Source of the DNA: Candidatus Nanohalarchaeota archaeon
GTDB taxonomy: Archaea; EX4484-52; B79-G9
Direction: 5' to 3'
Length of the DNA stretch: 9,261 nucleotides
Assembly: GCA_030594795.1 (NCBI GenBank)
Contig: JAUVEK010000046.1
Coordinates: 1-9,261 of the forward strand
Shown: positions 1 through 5,078 of the stretch, piece after piece
Numbering within the stretch: position 1 is the stretch's first letter
Layout: each line of letters opens with the position of its first letter
Notes under the pieces: generated by a model
Seen by the model: only the letters and a program-made list of their open reading frames with translations
The model's database searches: none
Told to the model about the DNA's origin: nothing
Translations under genes and position numbers: made by a program

Positions 1-829
1 TCCCCCCATGCGCACTCAAATACCTCCGAAAAAAATACTTCAAAAAACCCTCTTCATCCTTCTCAAGCGCACGATAATAAGACTTCCTCTTCGCATACTC
101 AATAATCAGCATAGGATATCCTCCATGCCAAAGAATATGATTCATCAAAAGCCTCCCGACCCGCCCGTTCCCATCCCCGAACGGATGAATCTTCTCAAAC
201 CGGTAATGCGCCCTTGCCGCCAACTCAACAGGACTCATCCCCTTTGTAGCAACAAACCCGACAAGCTCATCCATAAGCCTGCGAACATCCTGCCAGTCAG
301 GAGCATTATAAGCGCCAACCCTGACAAGATAATCCCGGAACTTTCCCGCAATATCCTCTTTGGTTTTCCCGAAAATACCCTTATGCCACCCCAGCAACAA
401 CTCAACAGAAATCATCTCACGCTTATTAAGCATACCCAGAAACACATCAAAATGCGCATCAGTTTCCTCAACATCCCTCAGCGCCTTATTAGGCGCAACC
501 TTATCAACCACAACCCCTCTCGTCTCAGAAAGAGTAATACTTGACCCTTCAATTGCATTCGTATTATAAGTAAACAAAATCCCGATTTCCTGCATCTCTC
601 TCTGCCGGGCGCTTTCAGGACACTTGTCCCAGCTTTTGCGAAAATGATCCCCTATCTTCTCAAGCTTAGCATACAAATCCCCCTGCCATTCCCTCATCAA
701 TTCCCGCGAAAGCGCATCAACATCCTCAGGAACCTCTCTTCCAAGATATTTCTCCCGGGTCACAACTTTCCCATCCTGCCTGAACGAATGCTGCAAATAA
801 AAATAATTACCTTTCTTGATAACCCTCAT
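1..829 (-). CDS. Fic family protein (probable AMPylase), class II, C-terminus cut by window edge
   Basis: Fic domain proteins usually transfer AMP from ATP to a hydroxyl side chain of a target protein. I translated the minus strand by hand; the frame is open through base 2, so 276 codons are visible and the stop lies outside. The full Fic motif HPFGDGNGRVGR is at residues 215-226, with the catalytic His215, the metal-binding Asp219 and both Arg residues, so the enzyme looks active. An inhibitory-helix motif TNAIEG (pattern [S/T]xxxE[G/N]) at residues 90-95 lies before the Fic core, which defines class II Fic proteins, whose Glu blocks productive ATP binding. Residues 1-35 form a basic, aromatic beta-hairpin-like lead (KGNYFYLQHS, then EKYLG). 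The start at 829 is the second in-frame ATG; it lies 26 nt from the centre of a TATA box. The ATG at 844 would add five residues. Family assignment is firm; the target is unknown and no antitoxin partner is visible. Confidence 0.93.
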   Translation of the reverse strand, partial: MRVIKKGNYFYLQHSFRQDGKVVTREKYLGREVPEDVDALSRELMREWQGDLYAKLEKIGDHFRKSWDKCPESARQREMQEIGILFTYNTNAIEGSSITLSETRGVVVDKVAPNKALRDVEETDAHFDVFLGMLNKREMISVELLLGWHKGIFGKTKEDIAGKFRDYLVRVGAYNAPDWQDVRRLMDELVGFVATKGMSPVELAARAHYRFEKIHPFGDGNGRVGRLLMNHILWHGGYPMLIIEYAKRKSYYRALEKDEEGFLKYFFRRYLSAHGG

Positions 830-850
830 AACAATATTTACCATTACAAA

Positions 851-858
851 TATATAAA
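851..858 (-). promoter_or_regulatory. TATA box of the Fic gene (leaderless)
   Basis: The minus strand reads TTTATATA here. Its centre is 26 nt upstream of the ATG at 829, the usual archaeal TATA-to-start-site distance, so the transcript would begin at that codon. The ATG at 844 would be only 7 nt from the box and could not be on such a transcript. Confidence 0.6.
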
Positions 859-877
859 GTTTTGCATAAATCAACAA

Positions 878-911
878 ATTGTAATGTCAAAAAACAAACA
901 CATTAAAAAAT
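878..911 (+). repeat. Direct repeat, copy 1 (with 1988-2037)
   Basis: This copy contains attgtaatg, then aaaaacaaacacattaaaaaat, a 22-bp string that recurs exactly at 2016-2037. In copy 2 the same attgtaatg precedes the 22-mer, but about 17 extra C-rich bases separate them. The two copies flank the small remnant and the Cys-rich gene. They may be recombination endpoints or duplicated upstream regions; nothing identifies a mobile element. Confidence 0.5.
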
Positions 912-924
912 AGTAGACTGGTCA

Positions 925-1083
925 ATGCGTGTCCACTACGTCTCAGAACAGGAAGAGCCGGAACTCCACAGGATGGTCGCCGAACGATCAAGAAACGCAG
1001 GCAGCGCAGTCCCGAAAGACACCCTAAAACAAACAGAAGTTAAACTGCCCCCACCTAAAGGATTGCATAGGTCCAAGTTATGA
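925..1083 (+). CDS. Small orphan ORF, 52 aa, function unknown
   Basis: An ATG-to-TGA frame reads MRVHYVSEQEEPELHRMVAE and continues through an Ala/Ser/Arg-rich middle to a Pro-rich end. Third codon positions up to about 1060 are mostly C or A, like the native plus-strand genes in this window, which argues for a real or formerly real coding sequence. I do not recognise the family. No convincing Shine-Dalgarno is present, and the nearest A/T-rich box (902-912) is too close for a leaderless start at 925. The last eight codons enter DNA of a different composition, and another frame looks coding from there, so the true C-terminus may be lost. Confidence 0.3.
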   Translation: MRVHYVSEQEEPELHRMVAERSRNAGSAVPKDTLKQTEVKLPPPKGLHRSKL

Positions 1084-1131
1084 TGTTGATGAAAGACCTG
1101 ATGAAGTATATGAAAAACGCGTTAAGAACTA
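1036..1131 (+). pseudogene. Possible C-terminal coding remnant
   Basis: One base out of frame with the preceding ORF, a stretch with no start codon is open to a TAA at 1129-1131. It ends in a charged segment, SYDVDERPDEVYEKRVKN, that reads like the end of a real protein. G outnumbers C here, the reverse of the sequence just upstream. It may be the tail of a gene cut by recombination, or the shifted end of the ORF at 925. No family was recognised. Confidence 0.25.
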
Positions 1132-1175
1132 ATCTAATCCATAGTTTAATCTACATAATATGAGTTACAAAAAGC

Positions 1176-1183
1176 TTAAAATA
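1176..1183 (+). promoter_or_regulatory. TATA box of the Cys-rich gene (leaderless)
   Basis: The sequence TTAAAATA is centred 26 nt before the ATG at 1205. It lies inside the longest version of the frame (ATG 1160), so it argues that the protein starts at 1205. Confidence 0.5.
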
Positions 1184-1204
1184 TTAATCAATTACAATAT
1201 GTTC

Positions 1205-1972
1205 ATGAAAAGAAAATTAATAATTGCCACCGTAGTTTTAGTTGCCATCTCAGTACCTGCTATTATTCTCCTCCCAAATTTTTTATTAGATAATTTTGGC
1301 CAATGCCATGCAGAAAATAGTGGCTGTTGTAAAAAATTAGGAAGCTTGGTTACATGCACCCATATAAGTATGGCATGCAGTGATGACAATGAGCTGCCAG
1401 TTTTTAAAGGCTGCGACAGTGATTGTAGACATATCGTGGTATGCGTTGAAAAGTTTGAATCTATGTTTGGAGATGATACGGAAATAAATAAATCATGCCT
1501 TGTTGATTCAGATTGTAAATTGCCGGGATCGTATGCTCTCAGATCCGACCGCCGCTACGAAATAAAATGTGTAAATTCCAAGTGTACAATAATTGATTCA
1601 TCAGATACTTTCTTTCCAACACAAAAAGAACCAGCCACAGCATATATGCAGGCGTTATTATCTGATAAACCAGAAGAACTAGAACTGGTAGATGGCTGTC
1701 TTCGCGTGAATAACGGATATGAAAATTACTTGATTGTCTGGCATTATGGTTTTTCCTTAAGTATAAATGAAGAAGGAATAGTCCAAATCATTAATGACAC
1801 AGGTCATCCTATAGCGAAAGTTGGTGATAAAGTAATATTTGGCGGTGGTGAAATGTCAGGTGGAGACAGTGGCCATATAAGTGCCGTTTCTGAACAATTA
1901 CCAAACGTTCGTTGTCCTGGTCCTTATTGGATTCTCGGGGAAATTGAAGAAATAATGAGTCTTGAAAAATAA
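1205..1972 (+). CDS. Membrane-anchored Cys-rich extracytoplasmic protein, 255 aa, function unknown
   Basis: The protein begins MKRKLIIATVVLVAIS, a basic N-terminus followed by a hydrophobic segment of about 22 residues: a signal anchor or uncleaved signal peptide. No lipobox is obvious. A Cys-rich region follows (about residues 34-127, 12 Cys), including CLVDSDCKLPGSYALRS near residues 98-114, a pattern I associate with secreted Cys-rich proteins of uncultivated archaea. The C-terminal part (about 165-250) has GCLRV, WHYGFSLS, VGDKVIFGGGEM and CPGPYWILGE, which resembles a small beta-rich domain seen in bacterial exported proteins and lipoproteins. With 14 Cys in all, disulfide bonds outside the cell are likely. 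The ATG at 1160 would add 15 residues before the signal anchor, so I chose 1205, supported by the TATA spacing. Codons are A/T-ending and G exceeds C on this strand, unlike its neighbours, which suggests transfer. Confidence 0.75.
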   Translation: MKRKLIIATVVLVAISVPAIILLPNFLLDNFGQCHAENSGCCKKLGSLVTCTHISMACSDDNELPVFKGCDSDCRHIVVCVEKFESMFGDDTEINKSCLVDSDCKLPGSYALRSDRRYEIKCVNSKCTIIDSSDTFFPTQKEPATAYMQALLSDKPEELELVDGCLRVNNGYENYLIVWHYGFSLSINEEGIVQIINDTGHPIAKVGDKVIFGGGEMSGGDSGHISAVSEQLPNVRCPGPYWILGEIEEIMSLEK

Positions 1973-1987
1973 AATTCCGCACCTGAT

Positions 1988-2037
1988 ATTGTAATGACCA
2001 CCATCCCCCCCAATCAAAAACAAACACATTAAAAAAT
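1988..2037 (+). repeat. Direct repeat, copy 2 (with 878-911)
   Basis: The copy has attgtaatg at 1988-1996, a 19-base C-rich stretch to 2015 not matched in copy 1 apart from the final tc, and the exact 22-mer at 2016-2037. It lies directly after the Cys-rich gene and just upstream of the methyltransferase gene, and its A-rich end could act as that gene's TATA region. Confidence 0.5.
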
Positions 2038-2064
2038 TAGCACCTACAATATAATCCACAGAGG
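2029..2064 (+). promoter_or_regulatory. Possible promoter and Shine-Dalgarno of the methyltransferase gene
   Basis: A TTAAAAAA box (2029-2036) predicts a start site near 2058, and GAGG at 2061-2064 sits 9 nt before the ATG at 2074. The context CACAGAGGCA (2057-2066) recurs exactly at 3262-3271 before the DUF4177 gene. The box is degenerate; the Shine-Dalgarno is the firmer part. Confidence 0.35.
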
Positions 2065-2073
2065 CATCAGAAA

Positions 2074-2589
2074 ATGAACAAAATAAAAACCCACGAACAC
2101 AGAAAAGACCTTGCAGGAGAACACCCCTCAGGCGACACAGGCCAGATCATACTCGCCATACTCTTCATCGCAGGCCTGCTAATCGACAAACTCATCCTCC
2201 ACACATCAATACTCCCCCCGCAATCCTTCCCACTCCACCTGAGAATGCTCATCTCACTGCCATTCTTCATCTCCTCCCTCCTCTTAGCCAGATCATCCCA
2301 TAAAACCATCTTCGCCGAACAAAGAAAAGAACTGTCAGTCATAAAAACAGGCGCATTCTCAATTGTCCGCCACCCAATCTATCTGAGCTGCATATTACTC
2401 TACGCCGGACTCATCATCACCTCTCTATCCCTTATCTCGCTCTGTATATGGCTCATCATCGTCCCCTTCTACTACTACATCTCACAATACGAGGAAAAGA
2501 TACTAATCAACAAACTAGGCTCAAAATACAAACAATACATGGACGAAGTCCCGATGTTCATACCAAGACCATATAAGAAAAAAAAGTAA
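2074..2589 (+). CDS. Membrane methyltransferase of the ICMT/PEMT superfamily, 171 aa
   Basis: Proteins of this superfamily use S-adenosylmethionine to methylate isoprenylcysteine or phospholipid head groups from within the membrane. Hydrophobic segments lie at about residues 24-44, 57-72 and 103-136, the last long enough for a helical hairpin. The SAM-binding hallmark is present: a TGAF-x3-RHPIYLS block (RHP at 99-101) and, after the last membrane segment, an EE pair (140-141) followed by LGSKYKQYMDEVP, matching the family's C-terminal E-E-x..G-x-x-Y-x-x-Y pattern. The length suits the short prokaryotic members. The substrate cannot be read from sequence: a phospholipid, a quinone or another small molecule is as likely as a prenylated protein. 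Coding is extremely C/A-rich, typical of long-resident plus-strand genes here. The ATG has a GAGG 9 nt upstream. Confidence 0.85.
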   Translation: MNKIKTHEHRKDLAGEHPSGDTGQIILAILFIAGLLIDKLILHTSILPPQSFPLHLRMLISLPFFISSLLLARSSHKTIFAEQRKELSVIKTGAFSIVRHPIYLSCILLYAGLIITSLSLISLCIWLIIVPFYYYISQYEEKILINKLGSKYKQYMDEVPMFIPRPYKKKK

Positions 2590-2644
2590 AAAACCAAACC
2601 AGAACCACAGACAGCCTCAGACAAGCACCTTCCATACCAAAAGG

Positions 2645-2705
2645 TATAGTTAAGGTCGTTACTAAATGGACAAAGTTAACCAAAAACCAAGAGGCGTTAA
2701 CTATA
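2645..2705 (+). repeat. Inverted repeats in the spacer before hicB
   Basis: TATAGTTAA (2645-2653) is the reverse complement of TTAACTATA (2697-2705), and GTTAAC occurs twice between and within them (2675-2680, 2696-2701). TGGACAA (2667-2673) also pairs with TTGTCCA (2719-2725). The cluster may be operator DNA for the hic locus or a folded leftover; no T-rich terminator follows the methyltransferase gene. Confidence 0.35.
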
Positions 2706-2708
2706 TGG

Positions 2709-2741
2709 AAAAGTCATATTGTCCAAAAAGTTATGACTTTT
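2709..2741 (+). promoter_or_regulatory. Candidate hic operator (10-bp inverted repeat)
   Basis: AAAAGTCATA (2709-2718) and TATGACTTTT (2732-2741) are perfect inverted arms around a 13-base spacer. The repeat ends about 10 bp before the TATA box, where it could affect loading of TBP/TFB. Type II toxin-antitoxin loci often repress themselves at such sites, but this HicB lacks the usual C-terminal DNA-binding domain, so the binding protein is uncertain. Confidence 0.4.
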
Positions 2742-2750
2742 ACTATATTT

Positions 2751-2758
2751 TTATAAAA
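2751..2758 (+). promoter_or_regulatory. TATA box of the hicBA locus (leaderless)
   Basis: TTATAAAA is centred 26 nt upstream of the hicB ATG at 2780, so the mRNA would start at or next to the start codon. Confidence 0.65.
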
Positions 2759-2779
2759 TCATAGCAATAATAACATGCT

Positions 2780-3001
2780 ATGAAAAAATATTTTACTGTT
2801 GTAATAGAAAAAGATGAAGAAGCGGATATGTATATCGGTGAAGTTCCTGGCCTTCCCGGATGCCATACACATGGAAAAGCAGTAGATGAATTAATGAAAA
2901 ATATGCAGGAAGTTATTAAGCTTTGCTCGGAAGTAGAAAAGGAAGAAGCGCGCGAACTGCCAAAATTTGTAGGCGTACAGCAAATCGAGGTCTCGCCATG
3001 A
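2780..3001 (+). CDS. hicB: HicB-family antitoxin, short form, 73 aa
   Basis: HicB antitoxins bind and block the HicA mRNA-degrading toxin. The protein shows the conserved HicB core: a first strand with acidic turn (VVIEKDEEADMYIGEVPGLP, residues 7-26), then GCHTHGKAVDELMKNMQEVI (27-46), and the common C-terminal ending FVGVQQIEV (63-71). This is the partial RNase H-like fold only; there is no helix-turn-helix or ribbon-helix-helix tail. The stop overlaps the hicA start (ATGA, 2998-3001), the usual coupling in hicBA operons. The gene is intact although its toxin partner is not, so it may persist as an orphan antitoxin. Base use is balanced in G and C, unlike the methyltransferase gene upstream. 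Confidence 0.88.
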   Translation: MKKYFTVVIEKDEEADMYIGEVPGLPGCHTHGKAVDELMKNMQEVIKLCSEVEKEEARELPKFVGVQQIEVSP

Positions 3002-3218
3002 CTCGTTTGATACTTATTTCTCCAAAAAATCTTGAGAAAAAGTCATAAAACTTGGATTCAGTCCGGTAAGGAAAAAATGAAGTCATGTATTTTATCACCA
3101 TCCTGATGGCAGAACCACAATCATACCATTTCATGGAAATTATGACATTGGACCAGTGCTATTAGGTAAGATACTGAAAGAAATCAAAATAAGTAGAGAA
3201 GAGTTTAACCGACTATAA
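2998..3218 (+). pseudogene. hicA: hicA toxin pseudogene: one frameshift and one in-frame stop
   Basis: HicA is a small double-stranded-RNA-binding-fold toxin that cuts mRNA. The frame starts MTRLILISPKNLEKK (2998-3042), then one base is missing between 3042 and 3043: adding it turns the premature S-stop into LIKLGF, as HicA proteins read. In the restored frame, KLGFSPVRKK runs to 3077 and TGA (3078-3080) stands where the invariant Gly of the K-G-S-H motif belongs (GGA to TGA, one change). Beyond it the rest is intact: SHVFYHHPDGRTTIIPFHG, DIGPVLLGKILKEI and SREEFNRL, ending in TAA at 3216-3218. The rebuilt protein would be 73 residues, a normal HicA length. Two separate lesions make a working toxin very unlikely. 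Recoding could explain the stop but not the frameshift. Confidence 0.9.
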
Positions 3219-3269
3219 AATAGCCCCCATCCAAACATAAAAAACTGGCAACACCAGTCATCACAGAGG
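3214..3269 (+). promoter_or_regulatory. Promoter, 5' hairpin and Shine-Dalgarno of the DUF4177 gene
   Basis: TATAAAAT (3214-3221) overlaps the end of the hicA remnant and predicts a start near 3244. Exactly there a hairpin begins: ACTGG (3244-3248), loop CAACA, CCAGT (3254-3258). GAGG at 3266-3269 is 8 nt before the ATG at 3278. The RNA would thus open with a stem-loop followed by the ribosome site, unlike the leaderless genes nearby. Confidence 0.4.
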
Positions 3270-3277
3270 CAGTCAAT

Positions 3278-3460
3278 ATGTACAGATACGAAATCATCAG
3301 GATTGAAATAAAAGGACTAATAACCTCAAGACTAAAAGAAGATTACAGGGAAATCATCAAAGAAAAAGCAAAAGAAGGCTGGCGCTTCAAACAGCTCTTC
3401 GCCCCGGTGATAGACGGCACAGCACCCTTCATAGACATAATCTTCGAAAAACCCGAATAA
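3278..3460 (+). CDS. DUF4177-like small protein, 60 aa
   Basis: The sequence fits the small DUF4177 pattern: a first strand starting YRYEIIRIEIKG, a helix with DYREIIKEKAKEGWRF (residues 22-37) containing the family's E-G-W turn, a QLFAP strand (39-43), and a last strand FIDIIFEKP (51-59). These proteins are about 50-65 residues long, have an alpha/beta fold and no known biochemical role. There is no signal or membrane segment, so it is probably cytoplasmic. Third codon positions are mostly A or C, like the methyltransferase gene, so it looks long resident. It is separated from hicA by 59 nt and probably has its own promoter. Confidence 0.7.
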   Translation: MYRYEIIRIEIKGLITSRLKEDYREIIKEKAKEGWRFKQLFAPVIDGTAPFIDIIFEKPE

Positions 3461-3491
3461 TGCAAAAATTCACCCAAAAACAACCGCAACC

Positions 3492-3499
3492 TTTAAATA
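3492..3499 (+). promoter_or_regulatory. TATA box of the CxxC protein gene
   Basis: TTTAAATA predicts a start near 3521-3522, giving an untranslated leader of about 57 nt before the ATG at 3579. This is the longest leader in the window and contains a short upstream reading frame. Confidence 0.45.
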
Positions 3500-3564
3500 G
3501 ATAACCACCAATCATTCACAAACACATAAATGAAAACCAAGTACTTTTTCTTTTATGTCAATAC

Positions 3565-3571
3565 AAGGAGG
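3565..3571 (+). promoter_or_regulatory. Strong Shine-Dalgarno that sets the CxxC protein start
   Basis: AAGGAGG is 7 nt before the ATG at 3579 and is the best ribosome site in the window. It lies downstream of the in-frame ATG at 3555, so that earlier codon is probably not the start. Confidence 0.75.
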
Positions 3572-3578
3572 AATAACC

Positions 3579-3743
3579 ATGAGTGATTCGAACCAGGGCG
3601 GTTTCAAAAGAAATTTTGGGCCACGCGAAATGCATAAAGCAACTTGCGCAGACTGTGGAAATGAATGTGAAGTCCCATTCAAACCTACAGAAGGCAAGCC
3701 GGTTTACTGCAGAGAATGTTATGCTAAACATAGAAAATACTAA
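3579..3743 (+). CDS. Small zinc-ribbon-like protein, CxxC-x17-CxxC, 54 aa
   Basis: The protein has two CxxC knuckles, CADC (residues 23-26) and CREC (44-47), separated by exactly 17 residues, with the stretch EVPFKPTEGKPVYC between them. This matches a known small family of presumed zinc-binding proteins described by the CxxC-x17-CxxC spacing. Four Cys would hold one zinc ion; a fifth, Cys30, is extra. The N-terminus (MSDSNQGGFKRNFGPREMHK) is Gly/Arg-rich and probably flexible, compatible with RNA or protein binding, but no function is established. The start is fixed by AAGGAGG. A T-rich stretch and hairpins follow the stop, and ftsZ converges from the other side. G slightly exceeds C, unlike most plus-strand DNA here. 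Confidence 0.8.
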   Translation: MSDSNQGGFKRNFGPREMHKATCADCGNECEVPFKPTEGKPVYCRECYAKHRKY

Positions 3744-3747
3744 TATC

Positions 3748-3791
3748 AACTAGAATTAGTTTATATCATTCTAACAACTTTTTTCTTTTTA
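3748..3791 (+). terminator. Terminator of the CxxC protein gene
   Basis: A short hairpin AACTA-GAAT-TAGTT (3748-3761) is followed by a T-rich run, CTTTTTTCTTTTT, ending at 3790. Archaeal transcription commonly ends at such oligo-T tracts with or without a hairpin. The convergent arrangement with ftsZ fits termination here. Confidence 0.5.
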
Positions 3792-3813
3792 GTTGGCGCC
3801 GAAAGGCGTTAAC
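3792..3813 (+). other. GNRA-capped hairpin in the convergent spacer
   Basis: GTTGGCGCC (3792-3800) pairs with GGCGTTAAC (3805-3813) around a GAAA tetraloop. Two of nine pairs are G-U, which pair only if the plus strand is transcribed; the minus-strand copy would have two A-C mismatches. It follows the T-run rather than preceding one, so it is not a standard terminator. It may belong to a plus-strand transcript end or a small RNA. Confidence 0.35.
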
Positions 3814-3815
3814 CA

Positions 3816-3852
3816 TTATATATACAACAAATCCTAATCCTAAAAAGTTAGG
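3816..3852. other. TATA-like run and short hairpin between convergent genes
   Basis: TTATATATA (3816-3824) could be a TATA box in either direction. CCTAA-AAAG-TTAGG (3839-3852) is a 5-bp hairpin that contains T5 on the minus strand and might end ftsZ transcripts. A perfect 10-bp palindrome, TTCTTAAGAA, is at 3863-3872. No credible gene starts here on either strand. Confidence 0.25.
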
Positions 3853-3913
3853 TGCACTGAATTTCTTAAGAAGTTAATCTACCCTTATGCTAACAGCGCC
3901 AGCCAAAAGCCCC

Positions 3914-5044
3914 TCAAAACATATCAATACCAAGACCGCTCGCGCTCTCACCCTGCGCAATCTCAACATCAGGCTCTCTCATCTCATAGAACAGATCATC
4001 CACAGACTGCTTAATCCCTGTAACAACAACCATGACACTAAGAGGCGCCTTCACATTATCCGATATCGTCGCCCCCCATATAATCTTCGCATCAGGATCA
4101 AGATTCTTCCGGATCATATTGACAATCTCCTGGGAATCCTTAAGCGAAAGATCCGGTCCACCCGTAACATTAATAAGCGCACCCGTCGCCTCCCGTATAT
4201 CAACAGATAGTAAAGGATTAGTAAGCGCTTTATACACAACACTATCCACTCTTTTATGAGAATCATCATACCCGACACCGATCATCGACATCCCGCCGTC
4301 GCACATAACAGACCTTATATCAGCAAAATCAAGATTAATCAAACCCTGCTTCGTAATAAGCTCCGTAATCCCCTTCATCGCACCAACAAGAACCTCATCA
4401 GCAACCTGGAACGCCTGGTCAATCGGCATATCAGGCGCAATCTCAAGCAGCTTCTCATTCGGGATAACAATCAGAGTATCAACAATCTTCTCAAGCCTCT
4501 CAAGCCCTTCGCGCGCATTAAGAATCCTGTTGTCACCCTCCATATCAAACGGCAGGGTCACAATGCCGATCGTAAGCGCACCAATCGACCTCGACACCTC
4601 AGCAACCACAGGCACAGCCCCTGTACCGGTCCCGCCTCCGAGCCCGCAGGTAATGAACACCATATTAGACTTACCTATTACCTTGCGGATAGCAAGCTTT
4701 GACTCGCGCGCAGCCTCCTCACCCACTTTCGGGTCAGAGCCGGCTCCAAGCCCCTGGGTGACATTTTCACCGATAAGTATCTTCTCATCAGCATAGCTCT
4801 CAAGAAGATCCTGCGCATCCGTATTCACAGCCACGCTCTTCGCACCCACGATACCGACCTGCGCAAGCCTGTTCAAAGTATTGTTGCCGGCGCCTCCGCA
4901 CCCGATAATCATGATATCAACAAACTTCTTCTCAATAAGCTTCCGCAGCTCAGAATCAACATTATGAACTTTTCTGGAAACCACCTTCTCCCCGGCCTCT
5001 TCCCTCTCAAGAACTTCCTTTACAATATCATCCATAGTAATCAC
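3914..5044 (-). CDS. ftsZ: Cell division GTPase FtsZ, 376 aa
   Basis: FtsZ is the tubulin-like GTPase that polymerises at mid-cell into the division ring. GTP-binding parts are complete: the GCGGAGNN loop (residues 48-55), the tubulin signature GGGTGTG (136-142) within the CGLGGGTGTGAVPVVAEV block, and the catalytic T7 loop NLDFADIRSVM (237-247) with Asp239 and Asp242. The C-terminal domain follows (about 250-345), then a short acidic tail ending GLGIDMF. An N-terminal extension of about 40 charged residues precedes the core, as in many archaeal FtsZ proteins. The start is GTG at 5044, 26 nt from a TATA-box centre; the ATG at 5035 would remove three residues. The gene follows top6A by 34 nt but has its own promoter. 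Whether it is the FtsZ1 or FtsZ2 paralogue was not decided. Confidence 0.97.
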   Translation of the reverse strand: MITMDDIVKEVLEREEAGEKVVSRKVHNVDSELRKLIEKKFVDIMIIGCGGAGNNTLNRLAQVGIVGAKSVAVNTDAQDLLESYADEKILIGENVTQGLGAGSDPKVGEEAARESKLAIRKVIGKSNMVFITCGLGGGTGTGAVPVVAEVSRSIGALTIGIVTLPFDMEGDNRILNAREGLERLEKIVDTLIVIPNEKLLEIAPDMPIDQAFQVADEVLVGAMKGITELITKQGLINLDFADIRSVMCDGGMSMIGVGYDDSHKRVDSVVYKALTNPLLSVDIREATGALINVTGGPDLSLKDSQEIVNMIRKNLDPDAKIIWGATISDNVKAPLSVMVVVTGIKQSVDDLFYEMREPDVEIAQGESASGLGIDMF

Positions 5045-5066
5045 TTGCCTATGATAGTACAGAAAC

Positions 5067-5074
5067 CTTTAAAT
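5067..5074 (-). promoter_or_regulatory. TATA box of ftsZ (leaderless, GTG start)
   Basis: The minus strand reads ATTTAAAG, centred 26 nt upstream of the GTG at 5044. It occupies the short gap after the top6A stop, so ftsZ can be expressed apart from the topoisomerase genes. Confidence 0.6.
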
Positions 5075-5078
5075 CTGT

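Noticed and set aside
8..544. 178-codon plus-strand frame at the left edge
   Set aside because: It is antisense to the Fic motif region, which has a full catalytic signature.
1160..1204. Longer start of the Cys-rich protein
   Set aside because: It would put 15 polar residues before the signal anchor and bury the TATA box inside the coding sequence.
2590..2779. Repeat-rich spacer considered as a CRISPR array or tRNA gene
   Set aside because: There are no evenly spaced identical repeats, and no cloverleaf with T-loop consensus can be formed.
3078..3080. UGA read as glycine, since it stands exactly at a Gly codon of hicA
   Set aside because: The separate frameshift at 3042 also breaks the gene, and ftsZ, top6B, the KH gene and hicB all use TGA as a normal stop.
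3792..3813. GAAA hairpin as the intrinsic terminator of the CxxC gene
   Set aside because: The T-run comes before the hairpin, not after it, so the T-run itself is the likelier terminator.
3887..4702. Plus-strand frames antisense to ftsZ
   Set aside because: They are rich in Arg, Asn, His and Pro in a way expected from the reverse of G/T-rich coding, have no family motifs, and oppose a fully conserved gene.
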